Origin: Vombatus ursinus
Taxonomy: Eukaryota > Chordata > Mammalia > Diprotodontia > Vombatidae
NCBI RefSeq assembly: GCF_900497805.2
Contig: NW_020945064.1
Location: 5,161,900 to 5,225,899 of the forward strand
Reading direction: 5' to 3'
Length of the DNA stretch: 64,000 bases
Below the pieces are notes generated by a model that saw only the letters and a list, made by a program, of their open reading frames with translations, searched no databases and was not told where the DNA came from. Every line of letters starts with the position of its first letter. Position 1 is the stretch's first letter. Below are positions 1 to 11,394 of the stretch, in pieces. A program made the position numbers and the translations under genes.

Positions 1-29
1 GCCAGAATTTCATCACGTGATCATAGCTC

Positions 30-205
30 CAGTGTTACAAGGACCTCAGAGCCATTTAGGCTAACCCTCTCCTTTTCCAGGTGAAGAAACTGAAACCCAG
101 GGAAGATGATTGACTTACCCAAGGTCACACAGGATGTTAGAGGTATGATTTGAACCTAGATCCTCTGACTGTTGAGCCAGTATTCTTTCCACTGTACCAC
201 ACATT
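30..205 (-). repeat. MIR-type SINE fragment
   Basis: Minus-strand match to the CORE-SINE pattern: 'gaggaaactgagg'-like core, 'gacttgcccaaggtcac' and the head 'tggtacagtgga'. Strongly diverged. Confidence 0.6.
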
Positions 206-424
206 CTTAATATGGGGTCTGTCTTACTACAGTCATACCAGCATTGAACTTTGTTATCTTTTACTATCTTCGTCAATCCGATGGTTAAAAGCAATCTTAA
301 AGTTGTTTTAAGTTATCATGAATTAATTTATTATTTTAATTTATCCTATTTCTAAAAAGTTCTAATTATTAAGAAGTAAGCCTGAAAAGTAAATTCATGA
401 TGGAGTCAACTATAATCCAGATCA

Positions 425-545
425 GTCAGTCAATCAATTAGCCAATAGGTGCAGAAGTACTTATTAAGTGCTTACTATGTGCCAGGTACAGTGCTGAACC
501 TGGGGAGATACAAAGAAAAGTAAAAACATCCCTGCCCTGAAGAAA
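425..545 (-). repeat. L2 3' end fragment
   Basis: Reads tattaagtgcttactatgtg ccaggtacagtgctgaacct, the reverse complement of the L2 3' terminus (cagtgcctggcacatagtag). It is one of many L2 copies here. Confidence 0.65.
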
Positions 546-604
546 TTTTGCTCCTAATTCATCACTCTATTATGCCACACTGTCTTTTAAAAATGGAGTC
601 TCAT

Positions 605-690
605 CCAGCCTCAGACACTTGACACTAGCTGTGTGACCTTGGGCAAGTCACTCAACCCTGATTGCTTCACCAAAAAGCAAAAAAAAAAAA
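605..690 (+). repeat. 5'-truncated tRNA-type SINE with target-site duplication
   Basis: Starts within the SINE body (cagcctcagacacttgacac) and ends in poly-A. It is flanked by a perfect 14-bp duplication AAATGGAGTCTCAT at 591-604 and 691-704. Confidence 0.85.
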
Positions 691-719
691 AAATGGAGTC
701 TCATTATGATGAACTTCTA

Positions 720-1240
720 AGATGAAGTTTTTTTTAAAAATGGCTAATGTGTGGATTTATTTTGCTTGAATATGCATATGTATTACAGGATTTTTTTCTT
801 TTTCAAGGAGGGGAGGACAAGGAGATGGGAGGAAGAGAAAATTTTTTTGTTTTCCCTTTTAAATTAAGTAAAAAAAGATTTAAATGGTGTCCACTGTTGG
901 TGGACCTGTGAATGAATACAACCATCCTGAAAAGCAATTTGGAATCATACACACAAAAAATAACTTAAACAGTTTGTGCCCTTGACCTACCTATTCCACC
1001 GCTATTCCTATTCCCAAAAGCAATCAAAGAAAGAGGAAAAGATCTTTTATGTATAAAAATATTTATAGCTGCTCTTTTTCATGGTGGTAAAAAACTGGAA
1101 ATTAAAAGGATTTCCAACAAGTGAGAAATGACTGAATGTCAGGGCATATGAATGTGAGGGAATATTATAGTGCTGTAAGAAATGAAAAAATGGGTGATTT
1201 CAAAAAGACATAGAAAGACTTATTTGAACTGATCCATTCA
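720..1240 (+). mobile_element. L1 remnants: 3' UTR piece and ORF2 C-terminal piece
   Basis: 720-880 resembles a marsupial L1 3' end. About 885-1235 encodes a decayed ORF2 C-terminus (gtggacctgtgaatg... region, then aaaatatttatagctgctct and tgggaaactggaaat-like stretches), matching better copies at 8225 and 51401. Many stops. Confidence 0.6.
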
Positions 1241-1720
1241 CAGTGGAGAGAGTACTGAACAGGAGTCAAAAGACCTGAGTTCAAGTCCCAGCTTGACCTA
1301 ACTGTGAGTCTAACTAGGTTGTGATCTTGACACAGCTGGATGACCAGGTAGAAAGGGCATCAGGCCTGGAGTCAGGACTACTTGAGTTCAAATCAGCCTC
1401 AGATTCTCAAGAGCTGTGTGACCCTGGGCAAGTCACTTAACCTTCATTTGCCTCAGTTTCCTCAACTGTGAAGTGGGGATAATAACAGTACCTAACTCCC
1501 AGGGTTGTCTTGATGATCAAATGGTATAATATTTTAAAAGGGTTTAGCATGGTGCCTGCCACATAATAAGTGCTATATAAATATTTATTCCCTTCTCTCC
1601 TCTCCCCTTGCCCTTGGGCAAATCACTTAACCTCTCTGAGACTCAGTTTCCTCATCTGTAAGATAGAGATAATCCTCCCTGCCCAGGTCTCCCTCCTAGG
1701 GGGGTTGTGATGATCCAGAG
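1240..1720 (+). repeat. MIR split by a second MIR/THER1-type SINE
   Basis: The outer copy begins near 1240 (gagtcaaaagacctgagttc), breaks off near 1330 at tgtgatcttg and resumes near 1612 with cttgggcaaatcacttaacc. Between lies a near-complete MIR/THER1 copy with head, core and the 3' part 'ggttgtcttgatgatcaaat'. Two insertions of different age. Confidence 0.6.
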
Positions 1721-2389
1721 AGTCATCATATGAGAAAATGCTACCTAAGCTGTAAAGAGAAGATTATAAACAGAATTTTAAAAATGGGAATAGCACCACA
1801 AATAAATCTGGCTAGACACTTTTTTTTTTTACCCTGGATGCAAACCTACACTTTTTTTATCTTACCCCCAAAGAAATATTATTTTATCTGGGAACATCTG
1901 CAACCTGTCTGGAACATTTTTTTTTTCTCTCTAGTTCTTGATGTTCAGTTTACTCTAGAAATCAAGCAAGCTCTCCCAGACTCTGTGATAAATCACAGTA
2001 TTATTAAACAAACACCAGTTATGCCAGTGTCTTGAGTAGTGTCCATCTGAATTGGAAATGTGCTTGCTTTGTCCCCATCCCCAAGTGACTTCTTCATTAA
2101 GCCACAGGAAGATACTATCAATAACAAAGTCCCCGTCAGTTGTTTGGGAATCAAGACACCAAGCACACGCTTCGCTGTGTGGCTTTAGCATCTCTACTAG
2201 AACACCAACAGCTCCCTGGCCCATGCCTTTCAGCCTCAGCTATCATTGCTTTCCACCAGTGAGCCATCACCCCCGGCCTTGTCCCACAATGTGGATCCAT
2301 TTTCCTGGCCATCCTCTACATGCGACTTTCTTGGGTTTGCTCTATTCCCCCACCTAAAATTCCCCCTGTAATCCACCTATCCCTATCCT

Positions 2390-2580
2390 GTGTTCAAAAT
2401 GGCTCCTACCCAACAAACTTTCTACCATGTGCCAGGCATGGTGCTAAGAATCAGGTTTTTTCGCATATTATCTCATTTGACCTTCATAACCTTGCGAGGT
2501 AGGTTCCATTATTATCCCCATTCACAGTGGACTGAAACAAACAGATCAAATAACTTGCCTTGGGTCACACAGCTAACATT
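2390..2580 (-). repeat. MIR-type SINE
   Basis: Minus-strand CORE-SINE: accatgtgccaggcatggtg, ttatctcatttgaccttcat and gggtcacacagctaac. Confidence 0.6.
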
Positions 2581-2589
2581 ATTCGTCCC

Positions 2590-3165
2590 TCCTTTTTGAA
2601 GAGGACCAGTGACATCACAGGGTGATGGCTTGACTTGTGGTTGGATTTGAGGCAGAGTTGAGCAAAATAGTCAGCCTCACTCTCTTTTCCAGAATCGTCA
2701 GAGTCCAGCAGCAGGACAAAAGTCAAGATGACTGGTGATGGCCCAGGATGTAATGGATGACCTTGGTATCTTCGATGTCTAACCAAGCTCTAAACATTTC
2801 ACAGAGCCTGCTTCAGCTGCTTTCATGGCCATTGGAACAAATTGTTCTCATCTGCCCCTTTGGCCAGGGGACGTCTTCACATGTTTGGAGTAGACATCCC
2901 CCTAACTCACCAATGGGTTTGAGGCCTGTTGGTTACCCTCAACATGATTGAGCTCATCTGCCATGGCAGTGTACCAGGGTGTGGCCATTGCAAATGCCAC
3001 CACTTCTTGAAGCCATAGATGAGAGTTGCGTGAAGGTAGACACCAAAGGTGGATGAGCAGCCCTGAAAAGGTCTCGGCAAGCCCACACACCAGAGGTGCT
3101 GGAACTCCCTGAACATGCCGAATAGCCAGTAAGTGTATGCCTCCAAGACCCACCTTGTTACCTCA
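2590..3165. repeat. Possible dispersed repeat of unknown family
   Basis: A block starting tttgaagaggaccagtgaca and running to about 3165. It feels familiar as a dispersed marsupial sequence, but there is no second copy in this window to prove it. Open frames in it show no known domain. Confidence 0.3.
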
Positions 3166-4084
3166 ATGCCTAATGAGCCCCATGCTACTGATTATTCCAA
3201 AGATTGACAAGATTATTAGATCTGGAAAGGTCTTAAGGGTTTATCTAGCTCAATACCCTAATTTTGAAGAGGGAAAAACTGAGGCCAAGAAACTGAAGTA
3301 ACTTGTCCAAAGTCACAGAAATATTAGTTAGTAGCAAAGCATTTTTGTACATAGATTATTTTATGTCCCTTTGTACCATAAAATTCCTCCCATGGGTTTC
3401 CTCAACTAGAATCTAGGTTCCTTAACAATAAGGGTCTCACCTTCTCTCTTTTCCAGTACCTAAAATAGTATTATGCTAATAGCTGGCTATCCACGAATTT
3501 GCATTGAATGAACAGAGATATACCTTAAACTTTTCTAGCATAAGAAAGAATTCTCAGTAACCCCCTTCCTTTAGTCAAAACTATCTTTTAAAAATTCTTT
3601 GATAACTTATTTCCCCCTCAGTACTTAAGCCATCTTCCCTTCTAAATTTTTATTTTTCTCAGTCACCCCAAGTCTGTATTTTAACTATCCAATTGTTCTC
3701 TGATCTTATTAACTTAAAAAAAAGTCATAGATATTATTTGTTTATCTCTTTAGAATTATCATTGAAATGATCCTTTCCCTTCCCCCAGCCATTACAATTG
3801 AATCTCCCCTAGGAACAATAACAAAAAAGTTCATGGGAAACAATGTTTACAACCTTCTGACCTAGTAGCTCCCCACCTGTCTACGGAGAGGAGAGAGGTA
3901 TGTGTTATTATCTTCCCCCCCCCCCCACTCCAGAGTATTTATTGTTTTTCAGTAGTGTTAGTAAATCACAGTGAATTAGGGTCAGGAAATGAAGCAAATC
4001 ACTTACGTTGTAGAGCTTAGGCAGAGAGGGGAGCAGCTGAAGGTGGGGAAAAAACAATGCAAAAGAAATGGAAAAGAGTCTTTC

Positions 4085-4262
4085 ATCTTTTCATTAACAT
4101 TGTTGCAGTCATTGTGTACATTGTACTGGTTCTACTTCTTTCCCTCTGTATCAGTTCATACAAATCTTTCAGGTTTCCCTGGATTCCTTGTGTTCAAAAC
4201 TTTGTATTATACAGTAACATTCTATTCAATTCACATCTGTTCCTTCATTCCCCAATCAAAAG
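4085..4262 (-). mobile_element. L1 3' fragment
   Basis: Minus-strand L1 ORF2-end/3' UTR: gtatcagttcatacaaatct and cattccccaatc, parallel to the longer copies at 5215-5640 and 31400-32880. It abuts a SINE at 4268. Confidence 0.6.
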
Positions 4263-4267
4263 ACCCC

Positions 4268-4537
4268 CACTTTGTTTTCAGTTCTTTGGTTGTTTTAGTT
4301 GTATCTGACTCTTCATGATCCCATTTGAGGTTTTCTTGGCAAGGATACTGGAGTGGTTTGCCATTTCCTTCTCCAGCTCATTTGACAGATGAGGAAACTG
4401 CGGCAAACAGGGTTAAGTGACTTGCCCAGGGTCACACGGCTAGCAAATGTCTGAGACCAGATTTGAACTTATGAACATGAGTCTTCCTGACTCCAGAGCC
4501 AACCTTCTATTGAGTGAACCACATAGCTGCCCAGTTG
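4268..4537 (-). repeat. MAR1-type SINE (tRNA head, CORE, RTE-like tail)
   Basis: In sense orientation it begins at the right with the head (gcagctatgtggttcac), passes through the CORE and ends with the RTE-like tail seen on the plus strand as ggcaaggatactggagtggt ttgccatttccttctccag. One of four near-full copies. Confidence 0.8.
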
Positions 4538-4559
4538 TCTGGTGAATTTCTCAGAAGAT

Positions 4560-4800
4560 TTGTGGCAAAGGGGAAAAGAGGATTTGGAATTAGATGACCT
4601 AAATTCAAATGGACTCTGCCATTTGTTAACTGTGTGACCTTGGGCAAGGTGACTTCACACTACTCTTTGAACTGATTTCCCTCACCTGTAAAATGGGGAT
4701 AATCATGCTGACACTACCTTCCTCGCAGGATTGCTGTGAAGGTCCAACAGGAATGTGTGTAAAAAGCACCTTGTAAGCCATGAAAGAGGCTGTCATTTGT
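4560..4800 (+). repeat. MIR/THER1-type SINE
   Basis: CORE-SINE signature: aactgtgtgaccttgggcaa, cctgtaaaatggggataatc and the 3' part ggattgctgtgaagg. Confidence 0.7.
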
Positions 4801-5214
4801 GGACTCCGATAAGAATCTAATTACGCCACCTCTAAGCTAAAAGACAAACGCTTAAAGAAAACACCTGATACATGGATCACATCAGACAATGTTTATGCCT
4901 TTGTATCCCACTAGTCCCCCATCTTTCTTCCAAGAGGAAGGAGGTATAGCAGCATATAGTAGGCAGTTAATAAATGCATCTTGATTTGATCACATAGGAG
5001 AATGGTGGAAAGGGAATAAGCATTCTTATGTCTATTCATTAAATATACATTTTCATTTTCTTTTCCTATGTTTTTGCTTTCTTTTCCACACAAAGTCAAT
5101 CGATTACTAAGTACCAGAGAACATGCCTTCTGTGTTAAAAAAAAAAAATTATTATCCTTCCATCTGTTCCTATTTTTTAAATTTAATTTAATTTCTTTTT
5201 TGGCTACATATTAA

Positions 5215-5640
5215 GTTCCAAACTGTTTCCCTCCCTCCCTTCCAACTCCCCCCCCCCAGAAGACACCATTTGACACAAACATATATACATATATATGTAT
5301 GTGTATATATACAAACATACATATATATGTAAAATCATACTGTGCATACTTTTATTCATCAGTTCTTCTCTGGAGGTGGATAGCATCTTACTTTATTGGT
5401 CCTTAGTAGTTGATTTGAATATTTATAATATTCAGAATAACTTGGGCATTCACAGTTGTTCATCCAACAATATTGCTTTTACTGTGTACAACGTTCTCTT
5501 GGTTCTGCTCATTTCACTTTTCATTATTTCATGCAAGCCTTTCCACGATTTTCTAAAATCAACCAGCTCATCATTTCTTATAGCACAGTAGTATTCCATC
5601 ACAAAATAAACGTTATTAAATACCTTACAATAACCCTGTG
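5215..5640 (-). mobile_element. L1 3' end with an internal (TATATG/TATACA)n run
   Basis: Minus-strand L1: 3' terminal region at the left (aagttccaaactgtttccct), a simple repeat at about 5279-5330, then the 3' UTR/ORF2 end (tttcttatagcacagtagta). Several breaks. Confidence 0.65.
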
Positions 5641-5804
5641 ATTATCTGCTTTCTGGGGCTTTTATTGTTCTAACTTTTAGTAACTGGAAACTAAAATTTC
5701 CTTAAAGGTGGGAGCAGTGTTTCCAACATTCAAATTCCACTGGCTCTCCTACTTTATGGTTTTGGCCCTTCATACTTTAATGGACCTTTGATTTCATCCT
5801 TGAG

Positions 5805-6090
5805 ACCACCTGGCAGCTAGGAGATACAATGGAAAAAAACATTGGGCCTGGAGTCAGGAAGACCTGAGTTCAAATCTGGCCTCAGACACTTCCTAGCCAT
5901 AATACCCTGGGCAATCATTTAACTTCTGTCTCCCTCAGTTTCCTCAACTGTAAAATGGGGATCATAATAGCACCTGTCTCACCAGGTTATTATAAGGATC
6001 AAATCAGATAATATTTATCTGTAAAGCACTTAGCACAGTGCTGGGAACATAGCAGGTGCTTAATAAATGCTTATTCTCATTCCTTTCTTC
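5805..6090 (+). repeat. MIR/THER1-type SINE, nearly full length
   Basis: Head tggcagctaggagatac, body gacctgagttcaaatctggc, core aactgtaaaatggggatcat and tail cacttagcacagtgctggga. Confidence 0.75.
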
Positions 6091-6484
6091 CTCTACACCA
6101 CTGATCGTCAACAGGCATTTATTAAGCACCTACTGTGTGCCCAGAGCTGTGCTAAAACACTGGTGCATGTTCTTGTCCTCCACGTTTTCCCTTAAAATCC
6201 CCATAGCTGATCTACCTAACAGGCTGAAGACCATCCCTTAGTACCTCCAGCTGGTCACCTCCATCTGTTATATGTTGCGGTTTATGCCTTAGCTTCATGC
6301 TAAGCACAAAGTACCAAAAAGGAACCTTGCTTCCCTGGAGACCATCCAGGAAGAGGATATTCTGTTTCTTCCTTGTGACGAAATGCACATTTCTCATTAA
6401 AGGGCAAATCTTTCAATTTAAAAGGTTGAATAGGATGCGATCCTACTTAAAAGAAAATTCTAGCTGGTTAAATTTAGGGCACTG

Positions 6485-7160
6485 AAAAAAGGTTCAGTCC
6501 AAGTCTATTCTCTGAGAATCTTGAGTGCTTATAACATCCTGGAGTTGTTGGGGTTTGGGGGCATGTTGGGGGTAGGGGAGGGAGTGTATTACTATCAACA
6601 TCAGTAAGAGATGAAAAAACAGAGGTTAAGAGGTATAAGGTGAGTCATTTTGAGCAGATAAACAAGTATGGATGGGCACTGTGGTCCCAGCCACCATGCC
6701 TTACTTGGTCAACCATCCCAGTTATGTTATTTGGAAGGTGTGGGGGCTGTGCAGGTTTTGGGGTTTTTTTTGTTGGGTTTTTTTTTTTTGAGCGATTAAT
6801 GGTGCAAGCACCGTTGATATTTTCCTACTTTGTTTGGCCTCTCGATCAATACCTCAGCCTTTTCTGCAGCCCCACCCTTCATCTTCTCCAAAGTCATTTT
6901 TCAGAAGAAAGACCGAGCCTGAGGGGAGTGAAATGCTCTGTCTTCCTGACTACAGACAAAGCCAACCAATTTCAGGCTCCCATTCCCACCCAGCAGCCTT
7001 GTCTACTACTTGAAGCCTTTCAGGATAACTCCAACCCACACAGATTCCTCCCCCTCAACCCACTTCCCCCCTCCCCTCTCATCCCCTTCTCAGAGCTCCC
7101 ACAGTATTTATTATCTTAGTAGAGCCATCAAAAGCTGAATCATATGTTGTCTGTTACTGT
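6485..7160. other. No gene recognised
   Basis: Contains a 159-codon open frame (6640-7119) of low-complexity, Leu/Pro/Phe-rich character, with poly-T tracts and no domain, splice context or codon bias suggesting a gene. No clear repeat family. Confidence 0.4.
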
Positions 7161-7326
7161 TCTCTAATGATGTTCTGGGTGTCGGGACTGTCTACCTGAC
7201 TGGAGGGCAGGCTCAAAGGATAAGATACCACTTCCAAGATTTCTGTGTCCCCTATAGTGTCTGGGTACAGGGCTAGGAGGCAGCCTGGTGTGATGAGTCA
7301 TAGAATCATAGAATGTAGAGCTGAAA

Positions 7327-7683
7327 TGGGGCCCTAGATCAATCAATAAAAACCCATTTATGAAGCACTTACTATGTGCTAAGCCCTAGAGATATGAAGA
7401 AAGGCAAAAAACACAGTCTTTGCCCTCAAAGATCCCATATTCTCAGGAAGAGTTAATATGGAAACAAAGGATGTCTATACAAGAAATATAAAGAGTAGAT
7501 AGCAAATAATTTCAGAAAATACTGGGGGCTGGAAGCAGGTGAAGAGAAAGAAAGGTGCCCTGCAGAAGGTAAAATTTGATCTGAGTCTTGGAAGAAGCTA
7601 GGGAAACCAGGAGGTAAAGGTAGAGCATTCCAGGCACGGAGAACAACCAAGGAAAAACCCAGAGGAGGAGATGGATGCCCTTT
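7327..7683 (-). repeat. L2 3' region
   Basis: Minus-strand L2 from its 3' tip (gaagcacttactatgtgcta) through the 3' UTR (gagcattccaggcacgg). Its upstream continuation is interrupted at 7700 by a SINE. Confidence 0.7.
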
Positions 7684-7699
7684 ACAAGAAACAGCAAAT

Positions 7700-7838
7700 A
7701 GGGGGCAGCTAGGTGGTACAGTGGATAGAGCACCGGCCCTGAAGTCAGGAGGACCTAAGTTCAAATCCAGCCTCAGACCAAACACTTGACACTTACTAAC
7801 TGTGTGACCCTGGGCAAGTCACTTAACCCCAATTGCCA

Positions 7839-7853
<15 letters not shown>
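7700..7853 (+). repeat. Poly-A tRNA-type SINE (WSINE1-like), full length
   Basis: Head gggcagctaggtggtacagt, body to cacttaaccccaattgcc, poly-A tail. Target-site duplication of about 14 bp (aagaaacagcaaat) at 7685-7698 and after the tail near 7863. Its head is tRNA-derived and is not a tRNA gene. Confidence 0.88.
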
Positions 7854-7869
<16 letters not shown>

Positions 7870-8224
7870 CAGCAAATGGAACACTCTGGTTCCATGCCTG
7901 CATCCATACCTTAGGACAGCTCCCTAGTAGAGTTGACCAGGTACCTTATAGAGAGGGGAAAGATCCTATTCAAGTGGATCTGATGGGTTCCCCCACCTAC
8001 CACACCACAAGCTGAGAAATACCAATCAACTACAAAATTAGATGGTTCTAGTTTGGAATATTCCCAATATAGAAATTTTCAGATATGGGGCTTTCCAGGG
8101 CAAGGGCAGGGCAGAAAAAAGGAGGTACAGGGGAGAAGGGGCCATGACTGAACACACAGTATCCTGTTGGACAGAGAAAGTCTAGATCAGAAAAAAACCA
8201 AAAGTTTTTCAGACTACAGTAGTC

Positions 8225-8960
8225 ACATAGGTGTCAAGTATGAAAGCATATTTAAAACTTTTTATGTGCATACTCTTTGACCCAGCAATAGCACTTCAAG
8301 GGCTGTATCCCAAAGAGATCATACAAATGGGAAAAGCACCCACATGTACAAAAATATTTATAGCAGCTCTTTTTGTGGTGGCAAAGAATTGGAAATTGAG
8401 AGGATGCCCATCAGTTGGGGAATGGCTGAACAAGTTGTGGTATATGAATGTGTTGGAATACTATTGTGCTATAAGAAATGATGAACAGGCAGACTTCAGA
8501 AAAACCTAGAAAGACTTGTGTGGACTGATGCTGAGTGAAGTGAACAGAACCAGGAGAATACTGTACACAATAACAGCCATGTTGTACGATAACTAACGTT
8601 GATAGACTTAGCCCTTCTCAGCAATGCAAGGATCTAAGACATCTCCAAAGGTCTCATGATGGGAAATGCTATCCAAATCCAGAGAAAGAACTATGGAGTT
8701 TGAATTCAGATAGAAGCATGCTATTTGCTATTTTTTTCCTTCTGTTTTGTTTTGTTTCCTCTTTCTAGTGGTTCTTCCTATTGGTTCTAACTCTTCCTTA
8801 CAACATGACTAATGTGAAAATATGTTTAATAGGAATGTATATGTATAGCCTATATCAGATTGTGCACCTTCTTGGGGAGAGAAGGAGAGAAAAATTTAAA
8901 ACTCAAAAGCTTATGGAAATGATTGTTGATAAATCAAAATAAATTGATAAAAAGAAAAGA
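8225..8960 (+). mobile_element. 5'-truncated L1 (ORF2 C-terminus and 3' UTR)
   Basis: Encodes the L1 ORF2 tail DPAIALQGLYPKE, CTKIFIAALFVVAKNWKLRG and CPSVGEWLNKLWYMNVLEYY, nearly uninterrupted, followed by the 3' UTR (agaaccaggagaatactgta, atgtttaatagg) and an A-rich end near 8950. Among the less decayed L1 pieces here, but lacking endonuclease and RT. Confidence 0.88.
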
Positions 8961-9097
8961 AAAAAATTTTAGTACAACTAGAAATCTTATGAAATAATGT
9001 GTTTTTATGCTAAAAAGCCCTTTCCCAAATTCTTGTGAAAGCATCTTAGAAAAAGTGAGGGATAGATCACAGACAAAAACTTTCTTAGGGAAATGTA

Positions 9098-9345
9098 TTA
9101 AGGTTGGTTGTTCAGTCACGTCTGACTCTGTGACTCCATGTGGGACTTTCTTGGCAAGGATATTGAAGTCATTTGCCATTTCCTTCTCCAGCTCATTTTA
9201 CAGATGAGGAAACTGAGGCAAACAGGGTAAAGTGACTTGCCCAGGGTCACATAGATATTAAGTATCTGAGGCTGGATTTGAACTCAGGTCTTCCTGACTC
9301 CAGGCCTGGCACTCTATCCATTGTACCATCTAGCTGTGGACTTAA
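9098..9345 (-). repeat. MAR1-type SINE with RTE-like tail
   Basis: Plus strand shows the tail first (ttcagtcacgtctgactctg, tttgccatttccttctccag), then the CORE and, at the right, the head (accatctagctg). Confidence 0.8.
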
Positions 9346-9649
9346 GGTTGGTACCCAACCTTTTAACAGAGAGTAATTCTTGTGTTGTTACATCATTGCC
9401 TTCCCCACCCATGAAGGGATTGGGTTACTGGCCCACCTGGGGGTCCTATCCTCTTTGTTTATCCCCTTTTAGGTCCCACCCAATTAAAATATCAATCAAG
9501 GGAGGAGGTCTGTTTGCTTACTACACCAAGGGAACTAGTCCAGGTAACTTGGTTGCTGAATTCATCTTAGGGTACAGAGTCATGTCAGAGGGCATGGGAG
9601 ACCATGCTGGTTGGAACATCTCTCCTTCCATGCTAGATATGTGTGGATA

Positions 9650-9915
9650 TTGGTGGCACAGTGGATGGAGCGCCAGGCCTGGAGTGAGGAAGAACTGAGG
9701 TCAAATCCAGCCTTAGACACTTACTAGCTGTGTGACCCTGGGCAAGTCACTTAACCCCCTGCCTGCCTCAGTTTCCCCATCTATAAAATGGGGACATCAT
9801 AACACCGCCCTCCCATGGTTTTTGTGAGGACCACACGAGATAATAATTGTAAAGCATTCAGCACAGTGCCTGGAACATAGTAAGTGTTATGGAAGTGTTA
9901 GCTATTATTAGATTC
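9650..9915 (+). repeat. MIR/THER1-type SINE
   Basis: Head ggtggcacagtggatggagc, cttactagctgtgtgaccct, tataaaatggggacatc and tail cagcacagtgcctggaacat, a well-preserved long CORE-SINE. Confidence 0.8.
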
Positions 9916-10220
9916 GTATTAAATTGAATAAATTGTATCTATCAGACACGAGCCAGAAACTGCAGACAAGAGCATTAATATTTCTTCTCTGATGTTAGTG
10001 ACAGAGCCCAGATTAGAACCTAGGTCTTCTTGACCCCAAAAATTCCCACTATATATCATTCACAAGACTTTCTCAGCACCAGACTTTAAATCAAAGCATC
10101 AGTCTCACTTTTAAATCTGTACCAGAACCAGATCTGAACACTCCTCACAGAAGAGCTTGTCACTTTTTGCCTTAAGGATCTTTCCCTGTCTCTCTGAAGT
10201 CCCAGGCCCTGGCAGGACCT

Positions 10221-10475
10221 TATAAATTATTGCTATTGTTCAGCCTTCTCCAACTCTTCGTGACCGCATTTGAGTTTTGTTTTGGCAAAGATACCGGAGT
10301 GGTTTGCCGTTTCCTTCTCCATTTGACAGATGAGGAAACTGAGGCAAACAGGGTGAAGTGACTTGCCCAGGGTCACACAGCTAGTAAGTGTCTGAGGCTG
10401 GATTTAAATTCAGGAAGAGGAATATTCCCGTCTCCAGGCCTAGTGCTCTGTGCACTATGGCGCCCCCTAGCGCCC
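10221..10475 (-). repeat. MAR1-type SINE with RTE-like tail
   Basis: Tail region ggcaaagataccggagtggt ttgccgtttccttctcc, CORE gaggaaactgaggcaaacag, and head at right (ctatggcgccccctagc). Confidence 0.8.
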
Positions 10476-10519
10476 GCCTTACAAATAGCAGATCCTCAAT
10501 AAAAAGCCAATTTTTAAAA

Positions 10520-10640
10520 ATTAGACCTGTAGCCTAGAAGATCTAGATTCAAATTCTGACTGTGCCGCTTGATAGATCTGTGACCTTGGGCAAGTCTAGC
10601 CTTTCTGGTCTTCATCTTCCTCATCTGTAGAATGAGATTG
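10520..10640 (+). repeat. MIR fragment
   Basis: tctgtgaccttgggcaagtc followed by cttcctcatctgtagaatga, a MIR core. Confidence 0.55.
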
Positions 10641-10861
10641 TGGACTAGAATCAGGGATTCTTAACGGGGATTTGTGAACTTTTGGGGTTTTTTTTTTAAA
10701 TATATTAAAAACTACATGTCAATATCATTTATTTCCTTTGTAACCCTATGTATTTTATTTTGTGCACTTGAAAACGTGATTCAGAGAAGAGGTCCATTAG
10801 GCTGCCAAGGGAATCATCTTCAACACAAAAAAAGATGAAGAAATCCTGACCTAAATGATCT

Positions 10862-11280
10862 CTGATGATCTTAATTACCTCCAGGATCAAACATAGCAGT
10901 CCTCTGCTTGCTTTCCAAACCTTTTATAACCTGGGCCCTTCCTCCCTTTGCAGCCTTCTCATACCTTACTCCCCTCTCCCCCGTGGCCTTGCTCACCCAC
11001 TAACACCAGCTCCTCTCACCTAACACTGACTATCCCCGGTCCCTAGGATTCCTCCTTCCTCATCTCAGTCTCTTTGGCTTCCTTCAAGCCTCAGCTAAGA
11101 TCCCACCTTCTGCATCATCCTCCTTCTCTCCAGTCTATCCTGTATATACCTCGTTTGTACATGGTTGTTTGCAGGTTGTCGCTCCTGCTATTAGACTGTG
11201 GGACTGTTTTTGTCCTTCTTTGCATCCCAACATGGGTGCATAGTAGGCACCTAACAAATACTTATTGAATGTTGACTGAC
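10862..11280 (+). repeat. L2 3' end
   Basis: From tacctccaggatcaaacat through tcaagcctcagctaagatcc and ttgtacatggttgtttgcag to the terminus atagtaggcacctaacaaat. It is a near-complete 3' UTR of the marsupial L2. Confidence 0.78.
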
Positions 11281-11394
11281 TGGTGTCCCCTCTAGCTCTA
11301 AATCTGATAGACCTAAAAAAACCCCAACTAAATCTAATAAAGCTCTCGATTAACTCCTGCGATCCCCCTCTCCATTGTTTTGCCTAGTTTTGTT

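Noticed and set aside
6640-7119. 159-codon plus-strand open frame, the longest in the window
   Set aside because: Low-complexity Phe/Pro/Leu composition, covers poly-T runs, no domain, no splice or promoter context.
7700-7780. tRNA-like heads of SINEs (also at 13405, 16134, 31483, 42649 and others) as tRNA genes
   Set aside because: Only the promoter-box-like part is present; no full cloverleaf, and each continues into a SINE body.
8231-8509. 92-codon frame with FIAALFVVAKNWKL as a host gene
   Set aside because: This is the L1 ORF2 C-terminus; the same protein recurs at 51495-51872.
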